A DNA stretch of 43,845 bases from an uncultured Bacteroides sp. Lineage in GTDB: Bacteria > Bacteroidota > Bacteroidia > Bacteroidales > Bacteroidaceae. Where the stretch lies: positions 1 to 43,845 of the forward strand of contig CABUKU010000026.1 of the NCBI GenBank assembly GCA_902492205.1, written 5' to 3'. The position numbers were made by a program, and so were the translations under genes. Under the pieces are notes generated by a model, which was given only the letters and a program-made list of their open reading frames with translations, made no database searches and was not told the origin of the DNA. The first letter of the stretch is position 1. Each line of letters starts with the position of its first letter. Positions 1 to 8,660 of the stretch are shown piece by piece.

Positions 1-114
1 GCAAAGCAGATCGAGTTTTCCAAGATGGCAAAACAAGCCGATAAATCAGAATTTGAACTCCGTAAATCGATAGAGGCAATAGACCAAGTTATAAAAAGTT
101 TGATTAACAATTAA
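1..114 (+). CDS. hsdS: Type I restriction specificity subunit HsdS, C-terminal end (partial)
   Basis: The reading frame is open from base 1 to a TAA at 112-114, giving 37 residues that end KSLINN. The segment KQADKSEFELRKSIEAID recurs in part in the second hsdS of this window (ADKSEFVG in its centre, QADKSEYYN at its end), which identifies it as the C-terminal conserved helix of an HsdS subunit. HsdS sets the DNA sequence recognised by the HsdR2M2S complex. The body of the gene, and presumably hsdM, lie left of the window. Unlike the downstream copy, this one has a full tail after the repeat, so it is the better candidate for the expressed gene. That last point is inference. Confidence 0.85.
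   Translation, partial: AKQIEFSKMAKQADKSEFELRKSIEAIDQVIKSLINN
33..52 (+). repeat. 20-bp direct repeat, left copy (hsdS C-terminal junction)
   Basis: Bases 33-52 are identical to 5653-5672, in the same orientation. A related version (GCTGATAAATCAGAATTTG) sits at 5090-5108 in the centre of the second hsdS. The repeat encodes the conserved QADKSE segment of HsdS. It could be the crossover site of specificity switching, or just conserved coding sequence. Confidence 0.8.
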
Positions 115-125
115 AATCAATCAAA

Positions 126-2009
126 ATGATTAATAGAACAATAACTTCATATACTATTCTCAATTACTTTTCTGAGAAAGGTATAAGCCAAATTGACTTA
201 TATGTACCATTTGCATGCAAATGTATTAACAAGAATGCATCTCAAACAGTTTCAATAGAAGACTTAAAAAAATGGTTCTCTGAGGAATATGGCTTATCAA
301 AAATATATCAAGGAGTTTTTGTTAGTCTATTAAAGAGAATGACCTCATTAGGTATTCTTTCTTTAGGTGGAGGATGTTATAACATAAACAAACAGCAACT
401 TATCAAAGAAATAGAAAAGTTCCATGAAACTGACAATTCTTCGAGTATTGAAGAGTTATGTCAAAAATTAATGTTATTTTCTAAGGATAACTTTGGAGTT
501 GAGTATTCTATAGAAGAAACTCAGAATGGAATATTAAGATTCTTAGAGAATCATGATGGAGATATTATACTTAATGAAGAAGGATTGATTGATAGAGTAG
601 CTAGGCAAACGAAAAAATCCAAGAAACTGAATTATATTCTTTCAAAATTCATTATCTGGAGCAAAGATAATTCTTCCGAAACATTTCAGCTTTTTAAGAA
701 CATAGCGAAAGGACATGCCTTGGCATCTCTCTTGTCAATGAAAGGAGTATGTAATTATGTTGGAAAGATGAGTGGAGTCACAATTGCTTTAGATTCACCT
801 ATAATATTTAATCTACTCAGTTTGAATGAAAAGGTTAATTTTGACATGTCTAGTGAATTGTTAGGAATTCTTGAAAAGCAAGGATGTGATTTTATCATTT
901 TTAGGCAGCATTATCAGGAAGTGTTGCAAACATTCAATTCTACAATCCATTTATTATATACTAAGGATTATAGTCTAGATAAAGCATCAAGGTTATTGAA
1001 ATATGCAGTACGTAATAAAATATCTGCGAGTTTCCTGAAAAGCAAACGTGAGTTGTTAGATAGTATTCTTTCCAAGTGGAATATTTCAATATGTGAGGCT
1101 CCTTCAATGCCTAATAGATATTCTGAAATTGATTCGGTAAAACTCAACGAGTTGTTAATGAAACGATATTTGGATAACAATGTTGAGATAGATGACAATA
1201 AAAGAAAAACAATTGAAAATGATGTTGACGTAATTTCATATATTTATCGTATGAGAGGAAACTCTCCAGCTTCTAATCTCAAGAATTGTAATGCAATATT
1301 GATTACGACCAACACGGCTCTTGCATATGCTTCAAAGCACCCTGAATTGAGTAATGTTTGTCATTCCATTCCTGTATGTATGACAGACGCTTTTCTGTTG
1401 ACTATTTTATGGTTCTGTTATCCTGATACAAGCAGTGATATAAATGAAAAGGTATTATTGAGCGAATGTTATAATAATCTATCTCTTTCTGATGATATTC
1501 TTCATAGATTCTATTTAGAAGTAGAAGAAATTAATGCATCTACTCCTATTTCTGAGGAGATTATGATGCATATCAACACGTCTAAAATTGTTCAGGAATT
1601 ACTTGAATCAAAGACATATAATGATACCTCTTTATATACAGATAGAACTACCGCAGAGATTTTACAAGAAATAGAAATATCCCGAAACTTAAAAATCAAT
1701 TCACTTTCTGGGACTTTAGGTAATCATGATGCCAAATTTTTAAAAATAGCTAAAAGTATATCAAGTATAATTGTATTTGTTATATGGCTTTTGTTAGTTT
1801 TCCTTATTGTATTTTTAGAATTTGTAGATTATTCGAATTGGAGTAATATTTGGAAAGTTTTATTTAATATTCTTTCAACTATTGTCTTTTTGTGGGGACC
1901 AGTAAGTTGGCTTAATCGTAATTTAGAGTTCTTTAATAATAAAGACTATTTGTTGGAGTTTTTTACAACAAAAATATTTAAAGTCATTAAGAATTGGTTT
2001 GATAAATAA
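126..2009 (+). CDS. PIN-like domain protein with C-terminal membrane anchor
   Basis: This 627-residue protein is not a family I can name with certainty. The middle resembles a PIN-like nuclease fold: an acidic start (IALDSPIIFNLL, Asp near residue 223), a later acidic helix (DVDVISYIYRM), then ILITTNTALA followed by CMTDAFLL, an order of acids and TTN seen in PIN-type domains. The N-terminal third (about 1-200) looks like a helical, winged-helix-like region. Two hydrophobic segments near residues 545-567 and 575-597 should anchor the C-terminus in the inner membrane. It starts 11 bp after the hsdS stop and ends 16 bp before the AlbA_2 gene. Codon use is AT-rich like the rest of the island. 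A membrane-tethered nuclease effector is plausible but is inference. Confidence 0.55.
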   Translation: MINRTITSYTILNYFSEKGISQIDLYVPFACKCINKNASQTVSIEDLKKWFSEEYGLSKIYQGVFVSLLKRMTSLGILSLGGGCYNINKQQLIKEIEKFHETDNSSSIEELCQKLMLFSKDNFGVEYSIEETQNGILRFLENHDGDIILNEEGLIDRVARQTKKSKKLNYILSKFIIWSKDNSSETFQLFKNIAKGHALASLLSMKGVCNYVGKMSGVTIALDSPIIFNLLSLNEKVNFDMSSELLGILEKQGCDFIIFRQHYQEVLQTFNSTIHLLYTKDYSLDKASRLLKYAVRNKISASFLKSKRELLDSILSKWNISICEAPSMPNRYSEIDSVKLNELLMKRYLDNNVEIDDNKRKTIENDVDVISYIYRMRGNSPASNLKNCNAILITTNTALAYASKHPELSNVCHSIPVCMTDAFLLTILWFCYPDTSSDINEKVLLSECYNNLSLSDDILHRFYLEVEEINASTPISEEIMMHINTSKIVQELLESKTYNDTSLYTDRTTAEILQEIEISRNLKINSLSGTLGNHDAKFLKIAKSISSIIVFVIWLLLVFLIVFLEFVDYSNWSNIWKVLFNILSTIVFLWGPVSWLNRNLEFFNNKDYLLEFFTTKIFKVIKNWFDK

Positions 2010-2025
2010 TTAATAGAACGAGAAT

Positions 2026-3468
2026 ATGATATCAAAAGAAGAAGTACGTGAGCTGTTGAAGAGCACAGAGACATATAGAATAGAGCGTACCACATCTACT
2101 GGTGATATGGACAAGTTTCAAGAAGCGATATGTGCCTTTTCAAACGATTTGCCCAATTCTAAAAAGAATGGGTATCTGATTCTTGGTGCATACGATAATG
2201 GAACTTTATCGGGACTGAAAGTAGATGATGATTTACTAAAAAAGATTTCAGCCATACGTTCAAATGGTAATATATTACCTCTTCCTATTATGTCTGTCGA
2301 AAGATTTGAATACGAGGATGGAGATTTGCTCGTTGCTGAAGTGTCACCATCATTGGTTCCTCCTGTAAGATATCGTGGTAGGACATTTATTCGCATTGGC
2401 CCTCGCAGAGATATTGCCAGTGAAGCGGAAGAACGAATATTGCTTGAACGCAGAACATCATATATGGCAACATTCGATGCTACGCCTTGCTTTGGTGCAA
2501 CCATCAATGATATTGATACAGGCTTTATTAAAAGAGAATATCTTCCTCAGATAATTGACCACGAAGTATTGGCTAGCGATAGCCGTAATATCAAGGAACA
2601 GTTGGCGGCAATTCATTTGTATGATCTTACAGATGAATGTCCTACAAATGCTGCAATGATTCTTTTTGGTAAAGACCCTCAGTATTATATGCATGGGTGC
2701 TATGTACAATACGTTCATTTTGCAGGTAAAGACCGTGGTAGTGAAATCGTTAATGAACGACAGATTAAAGGAAGTCTTAGTAAAATGCTACCGCAATTGG
2801 AAAACTTTGTTAGGGATGCTGTGGTGACTTCTCGCCCTATGCCTATTAGCATGCTGCGTGAGAAGAATGTGTTGAATTATCCTGACTTGGCTCTTAGAGA
2901 GTTGTTGATGAATGCATGTATGCATAGGGATTACCAGTCCAATATGCCAATTCGACTTTATCAATATGAGGATCGTATTGAGATTCTTAATGCTGGAGGA
3001 TTGTATGGTGAGGCTCGTCCTGAGAACTTCCCAACGGTAAATGATTATCGTAATCCAATTGTTGCAGAGGCTATGCGTGGATTGAAGTACGTTAACATGT
3101 TCAATCGTGGAATTCAGCGTGTAAAGAACTTATTGCAAGAGAATGGAAATCCCGAACCAGTGTTCAATGTGGATAAGATTACAGCTTTTGAGGTTATAGT
3201 GAGGCCTTCTTTATCACTTAACTTGGTCACCGATGAGGAAAATGTGACTAAGTCAGTGACTAAGTTAAGTGACACACTTAATGATATAATTGATTTTTGT
3301 TCTACTCCTCGAAGTATGGCTGAAATCATGGAGCATCTTGGTCTTAAACACAGATATAATGTAAAGCATCGCTATATTGACCCACTTATAGAGGGAGGAT
3401 TCTTGGTAATGACTATTCCCGAGAAACCTAATAGTCGGAGCCAAAAATACAAACGAGCATTGACTTAG
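2026..3468 (+). CDS. AlbA_2 (Schlafen-type) DNA-binding / GHKL ATPase-domain protein
   Basis: The 480-residue protein has the AlbA_2 layout of COG2865-type putative regulators. An N-terminal domain of about 130 residues includes the ESP-like VSPSLVPPVRYRGRTFIRIGPR strand region (first 20 residues quoted in part only: RGRTFIRIGPR). A central domain carries ALRELLMNACMHRDYQ, the N-box-like motif of the HATPase_c_4 family, then IEILNAGGLYG. A C-terminal winged helix (about 415-480) follows a linker with repeated VTK motifs (NVTKSVTKLSD). Such proteins often accompany type I restriction loci. The function is not established, with DNA binding and regulation the usual assumption. The linker DNA contains repeated GTGACYAAGT motifs that recur just past the stop, which may matter for autoregulation. 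Confidence 0.75.
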   Translation: MISKEEVRELLKSTETYRIERTTSTGDMDKFQEAICAFSNDLPNSKKNGYLILGAYDNGTLSGLKVDDDLLKKISAIRSNGNILPLPIMSVERFEYEDGDLLVAEVSPSLVPPVRYRGRTFIRIGPRRDIASEAEERILLERRTSYMATFDATPCFGATINDIDTGFIKREYLPQIIDHEVLASDSRNIKEQLAAIHLYDLTDECPTNAAMILFGKDPQYYMHGCYVQYVHFAGKDRGSEIVNERQIKGSLSKMLPQLENFVRDAVVTSRPMPISMLREKNVLNYPDLALRELLMNACMHRDYQSNMPIRLYQYEDRIEILNAGGLYGEARPENFPTVNDYRNPIVAEAMRGLKYVNMFNRGIQRVKNLLQENGNPEPVFNVDKITAFEVIVRPSLSLNLVTDEENVTKSVTKLSDTLNDIIDFCSTPRSMAEIMEHLGLKHRYNVKHRYIDPLIEGGFLVMTIPEKPNSRSQKYKRALT

Positions 3469-3501
3469 TCACTTTACTTGGTCACTCATGAGTGACTAAG
3501 T
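3221..3501. repeat. Six copies of a GTGACYAAGT decamer in both orientations
   Basis: Plus-strand copies lie at 3244-3253, 3256-3265 and 3492-3501. Reverse copies (ACTTRGTCAC) lie at 3221-3230, 3463-3472 and 3476-3485. Three are inside the linker-coding part of the AlbA_2 gene and three overlap or follow its stop codon. The coding copies specify VTK/VTKL repeats, but the copies after the stop have no coding reason to exist. Confidence 0.7.
3463..3501 (+). terminator. Inverted repeat over the AlbA_2 stop codon
   Basis: An 11-bp perfect inverted repeat (ACTTAGTCACT at 3463-3473, AGTGACTAAGT at 3491-3501) includes the stop TAG at 3466-3468. Nested in it is a 16-bp palindrome, GTCACTCATGAGTGAC (3481-3496). 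No run of T follows directly, so termination is possible but an operator or attenuator is equally likely. Confidence 0.4.
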
Positions 3502-3570
3502 TCATATTATTGTAGTGCATGAATAATTAGTCGCGCGTTAATTGACGAACCTTTATAATATAGTAAGATT

Positions 3571-4557
3571 ATGGTTAAGAACTTGATTAACGAAATAGAA
3601 CAGGCTATGCTCGGTTCATTGAATAATGAGCAGTTGGCCCAGTTGCGTAAGGTGCTTGATTACACCTTCCGTAACATTGTCGTGACTGAAAAAGATTCTG
3701 TCAATGCAGAAAGTAATAATCAGATTTTGGTAGAGAATTTTATCTCAGCCAAGAAAGTTGAAGGATGTTCTCCTAATTCAATCGCCTATTATCGCAGTAC
3801 TATAAATAATGCATTGATTAAGTTGGGTAAAGAGGTTATCCACATAACTACTGATGATTTACGGCATTATTTAAATACATATCAAAGCGAGAGTGGCGCG
3901 AGCAAGGTAACGGTAGATAATATTCGACGCATACTATCCAGTTTCTTTTCTTGGTTAGAAGAAGAAAACTATATAGTAAAGAGTCCTGTACGAAGAATCC
4001 ATAAAGTAAAAGTGGGTAAAACCGTAAAGGAAACATATACTGATGAATCTCTTGAATTGATGCGGGACCATTGCTCAAATCCGCGTGATTTGGCATTGAT
4101 AGATCTATTGGCATCAACAGGAATGCGTGTTGGAGAATTGGTTAAGCTCAATCGTTCAGATATAGACTACCACAACAGGGAGTGTATTGTTACCGGCAAA
4201 GGTGATAAGCAGCGTAAGGTATATTTCGATGCTCGTACAAAGATTCATTTGCAGAAATACATAAACAGCCGTACTGACAACAATGAAGCGTTGTTTGTCT
4301 CACTCCTGGCTTCTTATGATAGATTGCAGATTAGCGGAGTGGAGATTAGACTGCGCCAGATGGGGAAAGATTTGAATATTCCAAAAGTGCATCCACATAA
4401 ATTCCGTAGAACATTGGCAACAATGGCAATAGATAAGGGCATGCCTATTGAGCAAGTCCAGCACCTACTCGGTCATCAGAGTCTCGATACGACATTGCAA
4501 TATGCAATGGTGAATCAGAATAATGTAAAATTGTCTCATCATAAATTCATTGGTTAG
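3571..4557 (+). CDS. Tyrosine recombinase linked to the hsdS cassettes
   Basis: The 328-residue protein is a tyrosine recombinase. An N-terminal SAM-like core-binding domain spans about residues 45-150, then a catalytic domain with Arg in STGMRVGEL (about 186), Lys in VTGKGDKQRK, the HPHKFRRT box, the His of LLGHQSLDTT and the nucleophile Tyr311 in LQYAMV. All catalytic residues appear intact. Its stop (4555-4557) is 1 bp before the likely ATG of the adjacent hsdS. In Bacteroides and other gut bacteria, recombinases next to type I systems shuffle hsdS target-recognition domains, and the repeats in the neighbouring hsdS fit that role. It does not resemble a prophage integrase by context. Confidence 0.88.
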   Translation: MVKNLINEIEQAMLGSLNNEQLAQLRKVLDYTFRNIVVTEKDSVNAESNNQILVENFISAKKVEGCSPNSIAYYRSTINNALIKLGKEVIHITTDDLRHYLNTYQSESGASKVTVDNIRRILSSFFSWLEEENYIVKSPVRRIHKVKVGKTVKETYTDESLELMRDHCSNPRDLALIDLLASTGMRVGELVKLNRSDIDYHNRECIVTGKGDKQRKVYFDARTKIHLQKYINSRTDNNEALFVSLLASYDRLQISGVEIRLRQMGKDLNIPKVHPHKFRRTLATMAIDKGMPIEQVQHLLGHQSLDTTLQYAMVNQNNVKLSHHKFIG

Positions 4558-4558
4558 T

Positions 4559-5683
4559 ATGTCGCAATTTATCGAGATGTTTGGAAATCAGAATACTAAT
4601 GACAAGGGTTGGACAGAATCATTAGTAAAAGATGAATTTAAGCTATCGATGGGTAAGACTCCAGCACGCAATAATCCTGAGTGTTGGGATAATGGAACCC
4701 ACAAATGGGTTTCTATATCCGACATGTCTTCATACACGCGTTATACAGGAGATACTAGCGAATACATTACAGACTATGCAATAGCTGATTCAGGAATCAA
4801 AGCAGTGCCCAAAGGTACGATTATAATGAGTTTTAAGCTCTCTATAGGAAGAACTGCTATTACCTCAGAAGATCTATATACCAACGAGGCAATAATGGCT
4901 TTTGCTGGTTTTGATGAGAAGAAATTCAATATCGACTTCCTGCATTTTCTTATTGCAAACAAGAACTGGTTACTAGGTGCAAAGCAAGCAGTAAAAGGCC
5001 AGACACTTAACAAGGAGTCTATTGGAAATGCGAAGATCATTATTCCTCCAATTGAGGCTCAAGAAGAGTTTGCCAGCATTTACAATCAGGCTGATAAATC
5101 AGAATTTGTTGGTTGCAAATCGCAATTTATCGAGATGTTTGGAAACCCTCTTTCTTCAATACAAAAAAATGAGTTGAAGAAATTAGGAGACTGCTGTCAG
5201 ATTAATCCCAGAAGACCAAGTGTATCAATTAGTGATAGTGATCTGGTATCATTTGTACCTATGCCTGCAGTAAATGAGGATGGATATATCGATGGAGCGA
5301 CAAATGAAGAATATGGTAAAGTAAAGAAAGGATTCACTTACTTTGAGAATAACGATGTTCTATTTGCCAAGATTACACCATGTATGGAAAACGGTAAAGG
5401 AGCAATTGCTGAAGCGCTTACAAATGGAATTGGTATGGGCTCAACTGAGTTTCATGTACTACGTCCAATCGATGGAATATCAAATCCTTATTGGCTATTA
5501 ACATTAACAAGAATGCCAATTTTTAGAGAGTATGCGGCTAAAAACATGTCAGGAACTGGAGGACAAAGAAGAGTTGGAGCAGCGTTCCTTGAAAATTTTA
5601 TGATTGGGTTACCATCAATAAGCGAACAAGAAACCTTTGAGACAATATATAGACAAGCCGATAAATCAGAATATTACAATTAG
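4559..5683 (+). CDS. hsdS: Type I restriction specificity subunit HsdS, cassette-like second copy
   Basis: From ATG 4559 this encodes 374 residues. A TTG at 4550, overlapping the recombinase gene, is an alternative start I consider unlikely. There are two target-recognition domains, about residues 20-165 and 195-360. The protein begins with SQFIEMFGN, and the same motif recurs between the two domains. It ends at QADKSEYYN, directly after the conserved repeat, without the tail (FELRKSIEAID...) seen at 1-114. Both gene ends therefore coincide with repeated DNA, as expected for a donor cassette that exchanges recognition domains with an expressed hsdS. It could still be translated. hsdR follows after 20 bp. 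Confidence 0.85.
   Translation: MSQFIEMFGNQNTNDKGWTESLVKDEFKLSMGKTPARNNPECWDNGTHKWVSISDMSSYTRYTGDTSEYITDYAIADSGIKAVPKGTIIMSFKLSIGRTAITSEDLYTNEAIMAFAGFDEKKFNIDFLHFLIANKNWLLGAKQAVKGQTLNKESIGNAKIIIPPIEAQEEFASIYNQADKSEFVGCKSQFIEMFGNPLSSIQKNELKKLGDCCQINPRRPSVSISDSDLVSFVPMPAVNEDGYIDGATNEEYGKVKKGFTYFENNDVLFAKITPCMENGKGAIAEALTNGIGMGSTEFHVLRPIDGISNPYWLLTLTRMPIFREYAAKNMSGTGGQRRVGAAFLENFMIGLPSISEQETFETIYRQADKSEYYN
4562..4587 (+). repeat. 26-bp direct repeat, copy 1 (start of hsdS cassette)
   Basis: Identical over 26 bp to 5120-5145. It encodes SQFIEMFGN at the very start of the hsdS reading frame. It is followed by the first recognition domain, while the second copy is followed by the second domain. 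Confidence 0.85.
5090..5145 (+). repeat. Composite central repeat of hsdS
   Basis: 5090-5108 matches 37-55 with one mismatch (the QADKSE-coding repeat), and 5120-5145 is the second copy of the 26-bp SQFIEMFGN-coding repeat. This junction between the two recognition domains carries both repeat types, the arrangement needed to exchange either half-gene separately. Confidence 0.8.
5653..5672 (+). repeat. 20-bp direct repeat, right copy
   Basis: Identical to 33-52 in the same orientation. The hsdS gene stops four codons later (TAG at 5681-5683). Confidence 0.8.
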
Positions 5684-5703
5684 AAACAAAAATATAATAA
5701 CAT

Positions 5704-8637
5704 ATGGCATACTTTAACGAAGAAAATACAGTTGAGCAAATGCTCATTAATGCAGCAGGACAATGCGGTTGGATATATGTGGAACCGCAGTTTGTTCCGA
5801 GACTTCCTGATGAAGTTCTTGTTGTAGAATGGCTCATGGAGGCACTGCTGGCATTGAATCCTATTACTCCTGAACAAGCAGAACAGGTTATATATAAGCT
5901 TCGAGCTTGTATTACAAGTGGCGGAGCTTCTGATGAACTAATCACAGCTAATGATAAGTTCCGCAAGTTACTGTTTGAAGAAAACTCATACCCATTTGGT
6001 GATAATGGCGATAATATCAACATTCGTTTCTTTGCAGGCAAGGATGATGAATATAAGAATCGTTGCATAGTAACTAATCAGTGGGAGTATCCGAGAAAGA
6101 GTAAGGAGGGAGGCAAGCGTTTAGACCTTGTATATGTCATCAATGGTATACCTATGGTTATCGGTGAAGCAAAGACTCCTGTTAAGGCATCTGTAACATG
6201 GGCTGATGGTGCTACTGATATTATGCATTACCAGAAGAGTATCCCTGAAATGTTTGTTCCGAATATTCTAACCTTTGCAAGTGAAGGTAGAGAACTTCAA
6301 TATGCTGGTATTGGATGCCCTATTGACAAATGGGGCCCATGGTTTGCCGATGAGGAACGTAAGCATGGTACATTGGAGGATGTTGAGCATAACTATGTAT
6401 CATTGATGACTCCTGAAAGACTATTGGATATATATCGTTTCTATTCTGTTTTCACAGGAACCTCAGGAGGCAGAAAAATTAAAATTGTATGTCGTTACCA
6501 ACAATATTTGGGTGGCGAAGCTATTGTTCAACGTGTTCTGTCAACATATATAAATGGCTCTGGCCCTCGTAAAGGTTTGATTTGGCATTTCCAAGGTTCT
6601 GGTAAGTCGTGGTTGATGGTATTTGCGGCTCAAAAACTTCGTCGTCAGGAAGTGCTAAAAGCGCCAACAGTAGTGATTGTGGACGATAGAATTGATTTGG
6701 AAGACCAGATTACTGGTGATTTCACTCGTGCAGAGATACCTAACATTGATAGTATATCATCAAAACAAGAACTGGAGGAAAAGATCCATCAAAGAAAGAT
6801 CTTGATAACCACCATCTTTAAGTTTGGTGATTTGAATGATGGCGAGGTAATTGATGAACGTGATAATATCATCCTCTTGATGGACGAAGCTCATAGAACA
6901 CAAGAAGGAGACCTCGGTAAAAAGATGCGCACAGCACTGCCAAATGCATTCTTCTTTGGATTAACTGGTACACCTATTAACCGTAATGACCATAATACAT
7001 TTGCATGTTTTGGTGCCGAGGAGGATAAATATGGATACATATCAAAATATACATTCCAAAATTCAGTAGCAGATGGGGCAACTCTTGAACTTAATTTCAA
7101 GACCGTTCCAGTTGAGATGCACTTGGACGATGCTAAATTGCAAAAGGAGTTTGACGAACTTACCGACCAGATTAGCGAAGAAGACAAGAATGAATTGGTA
7201 AGAAGAACAAGTGTTGATGCATTCTTTACTGCAGAAAAAAGAATCAATGACGTTTGTAAGTATATTGTCTCTCATTTCAGAGAGTATGTGGAACCAACAG
7301 GCATGAAAGCTCAGGTTGTTGTTTACAATAGAGAATGTTGCGTCAAATATAAAAAGGCTTTGGATGCTCTTCTTGGCACAGATGACCAAACAACAATTAT
7401 AATGCATACTGCTGGAGATAAAGCAGATGAATATAAGGCATATAAGCGTAGTCGCGATGAGGAAAAGAAGTTGCTTGATCAGTTCAGAGACCCATTGTCT
7501 CCGCTAAAATTTGTGATCGTAACAAGCAAACTACTAACAGGTTTTGACGCACCTATACTCCAGTGTATGTATTTGGACAAACCAATGAAGAATCATACTT
7601 TGTTGCAGGCTATTTGCAGAACCAATCGTACCTACAATGAGAATAAGAAATGTGGATTGATTGTTGATTTTGTTGGTGTATTTGAGGATGTTGCAAAGAG
7701 TCTTGCTTTTGATGAAGAGACAGTTAAGACCATTGTTCAGAATATCGATGAAATCAAAAGTCTTATACCTACATTCATGCAACAATGTATTGAGTTCTTC
7801 CCTGGCGTTGATAGAACTATTGGTGGATGGGAGGGGCTTACTGCTGCTCAACAATGCTTGAAAGATGATGGTGTGAAGACAAACTTTGGCCGCCACTTTG
7901 CCCGTCTCAATAAAGCGTGGGAGATAGTTTCTCCCGATGCTTGTTTGGCCGAATACCAAAATGATTATACTTGGTTGGCTCAAGTGTATCAAAGTGTGCG
8001 TCCTGTAAGTGGTGGTAATCTTATCTGGACTTTGCTTGGAGCTAAGACCATAGAGATTATACATCGCAACATTGAAACTATTGACATTGGTACTCCACTA
8101 GAGGATTTGGTAGTTGATGCCGATGTGATAGATGCAGTCCTTGAAGATGAAAAAGCACGTGAGAAGAAGATTGTTGAAGTAGAGAAAATACTTCGATTGA
8201 GATTGGGCGAGCACAAAGGTGATCCTAACTTCAAGAAATTTGCAGAGAAATTGGATGAACTCCGAGAACGAATGGAACAAAACCTGATCAGCAGTATTGA
8301 TTTCTTGAAACAACTTCTTGCATTAGCAAAAGACTTGCTTGAAGAAGAAAAGAAAAAGGATGAACCTCAGGATAAACGTGCTCAAGCTCGTGCCGCCTTA
8401 ACAGACCTTTTCCAAAGTATAAAGACCGAAGACACACCTATTATCGTTGAACAAGTTGTAAATGATATAGATAATGAAGTGGTTAACATTGTACGTCAAT
8501 TTAATGATGCTTTCCAAAGTGTAACAGCCCGCAGAGAAATCAAAAAGAAACTACGTGCTATCCTCTGGGTTAAGTATCAGATAAAAGACAATGATGTATT
8601 TGAACGTGCATACCAATATATTGAGATGTACTATTAG
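5704..8637 (+). CDS. hsdR: Type I restriction endonuclease subunit HsdR
   Basis: The 977-residue motor and nuclease subunit of a type I restriction enzyme, which translocates and cuts unmethylated DNA. The N-terminal nuclease domain shows RLDLVYVINGIPMVIGEAK (catalytic Asp...Glu-x-Lys, EAK near residue 154). The SF2 translocase follows, with Walker A GSGKS near 298-302, the DEAH box in LLMDEAHRTQ near 393, FFGLTGTPI, and the later motif LLTGFDAPILQCMYLDKP. The C-terminal helical region should bind HsdM/HsdS. Length is normal for the family and no frameshift is visible. It lies 20 bp after hsdS and 23 bp before the next gene's ATG, so it is probably co-transcribed with both neighbours. Confidence 0.95.
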   Translation: MAYFNEENTVEQMLINAAGQCGWIYVEPQFVPRLPDEVLVVEWLMEALLALNPITPEQAEQVIYKLRACITSGGASDELITANDKFRKLLFEENSYPFGDNGDNINIRFFAGKDDEYKNRCIVTNQWEYPRKSKEGGKRLDLVYVINGIPMVIGEAKTPVKASVTWADGATDIMHYQKSIPEMFVPNILTFASEGRELQYAGIGCPIDKWGPWFADEERKHGTLEDVEHNYVSLMTPERLLDIYRFYSVFTGTSGGRKIKIVCRYQQYLGGEAIVQRVLSTYINGSGPRKGLIWHFQGSGKSWLMVFAAQKLRRQEVLKAPTVVIVDDRIDLEDQITGDFTRAEIPNIDSISSKQELEEKIHQRKILITTIFKFGDLNDGEVIDERDNIILLMDEAHRTQEGDLGKKMRTALPNAFFFGLTGTPINRNDHNTFACFGAEEDKYGYISKYTFQNSVADGATLELNFKTVPVEMHLDDAKLQKEFDELTDQISEEDKNELVRRTSVDAFFTAEKRINDVCKYIVSHFREYVEPTGMKAQVVVYNRECCVKYKKALDALLGTDDQTTIIMHTAGDKADEYKAYKRSRDEEKKLLDQFRDPLSPLKFVIVTSKLLTGFDAPILQCMYLDKPMKNHTLLQAICRTNRTYNENKKCGLIVDFVGVFEDVAKSLAFDEETVKTIVQNIDEIKSLIPTFMQQCIEFFPGVDRTIGGWEGLTAAQQCLKDDGVKTNFGRHFARLNKAWEIVSPDACLAEYQNDYTWLAQVYQSVRPVSGGNLIWTLLGAKTIEIIHRNIETIDIGTPLEDLVVDADVIDAVLEDEKAREKKIVEVEKILRLRLGEHKGDPNFKKFAEKLDELRERMEQNLISSIDFLKQLLALAKDLLEEEKKKDEPQDKRAQARAALTDLFQSIKTEDTPIIVEQVVNDIDNEVVNIVRQFNDAFQSVTARREIKKKLRAILWVKYQIKDNDVFERAYQYIEMYY

Positions 8638-8660
8638 TGTTTTGTTCAATCTGTTGTACA

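Noticed and set aside
3571..4557. Prophage or ICE integrase
   Set aside because: No phage or conjugation genes are nearby and no tRNA target is seen. Its placement directly against hsdS with internal repeats favours specificity switching.
7063..8313. Long antisense open frames opposite hsdR and other large genes
   Set aside because: They are shadows of AT-rich coding sequence, with no start context and no recognisable protein features.
8637..8660. Upstream GTG start for the gene after hsdR
   Set aside because: It would overlap the hsdR stop and add a cysteine-rich octapeptide. ATG 8661 gives a cleaner N-terminus.
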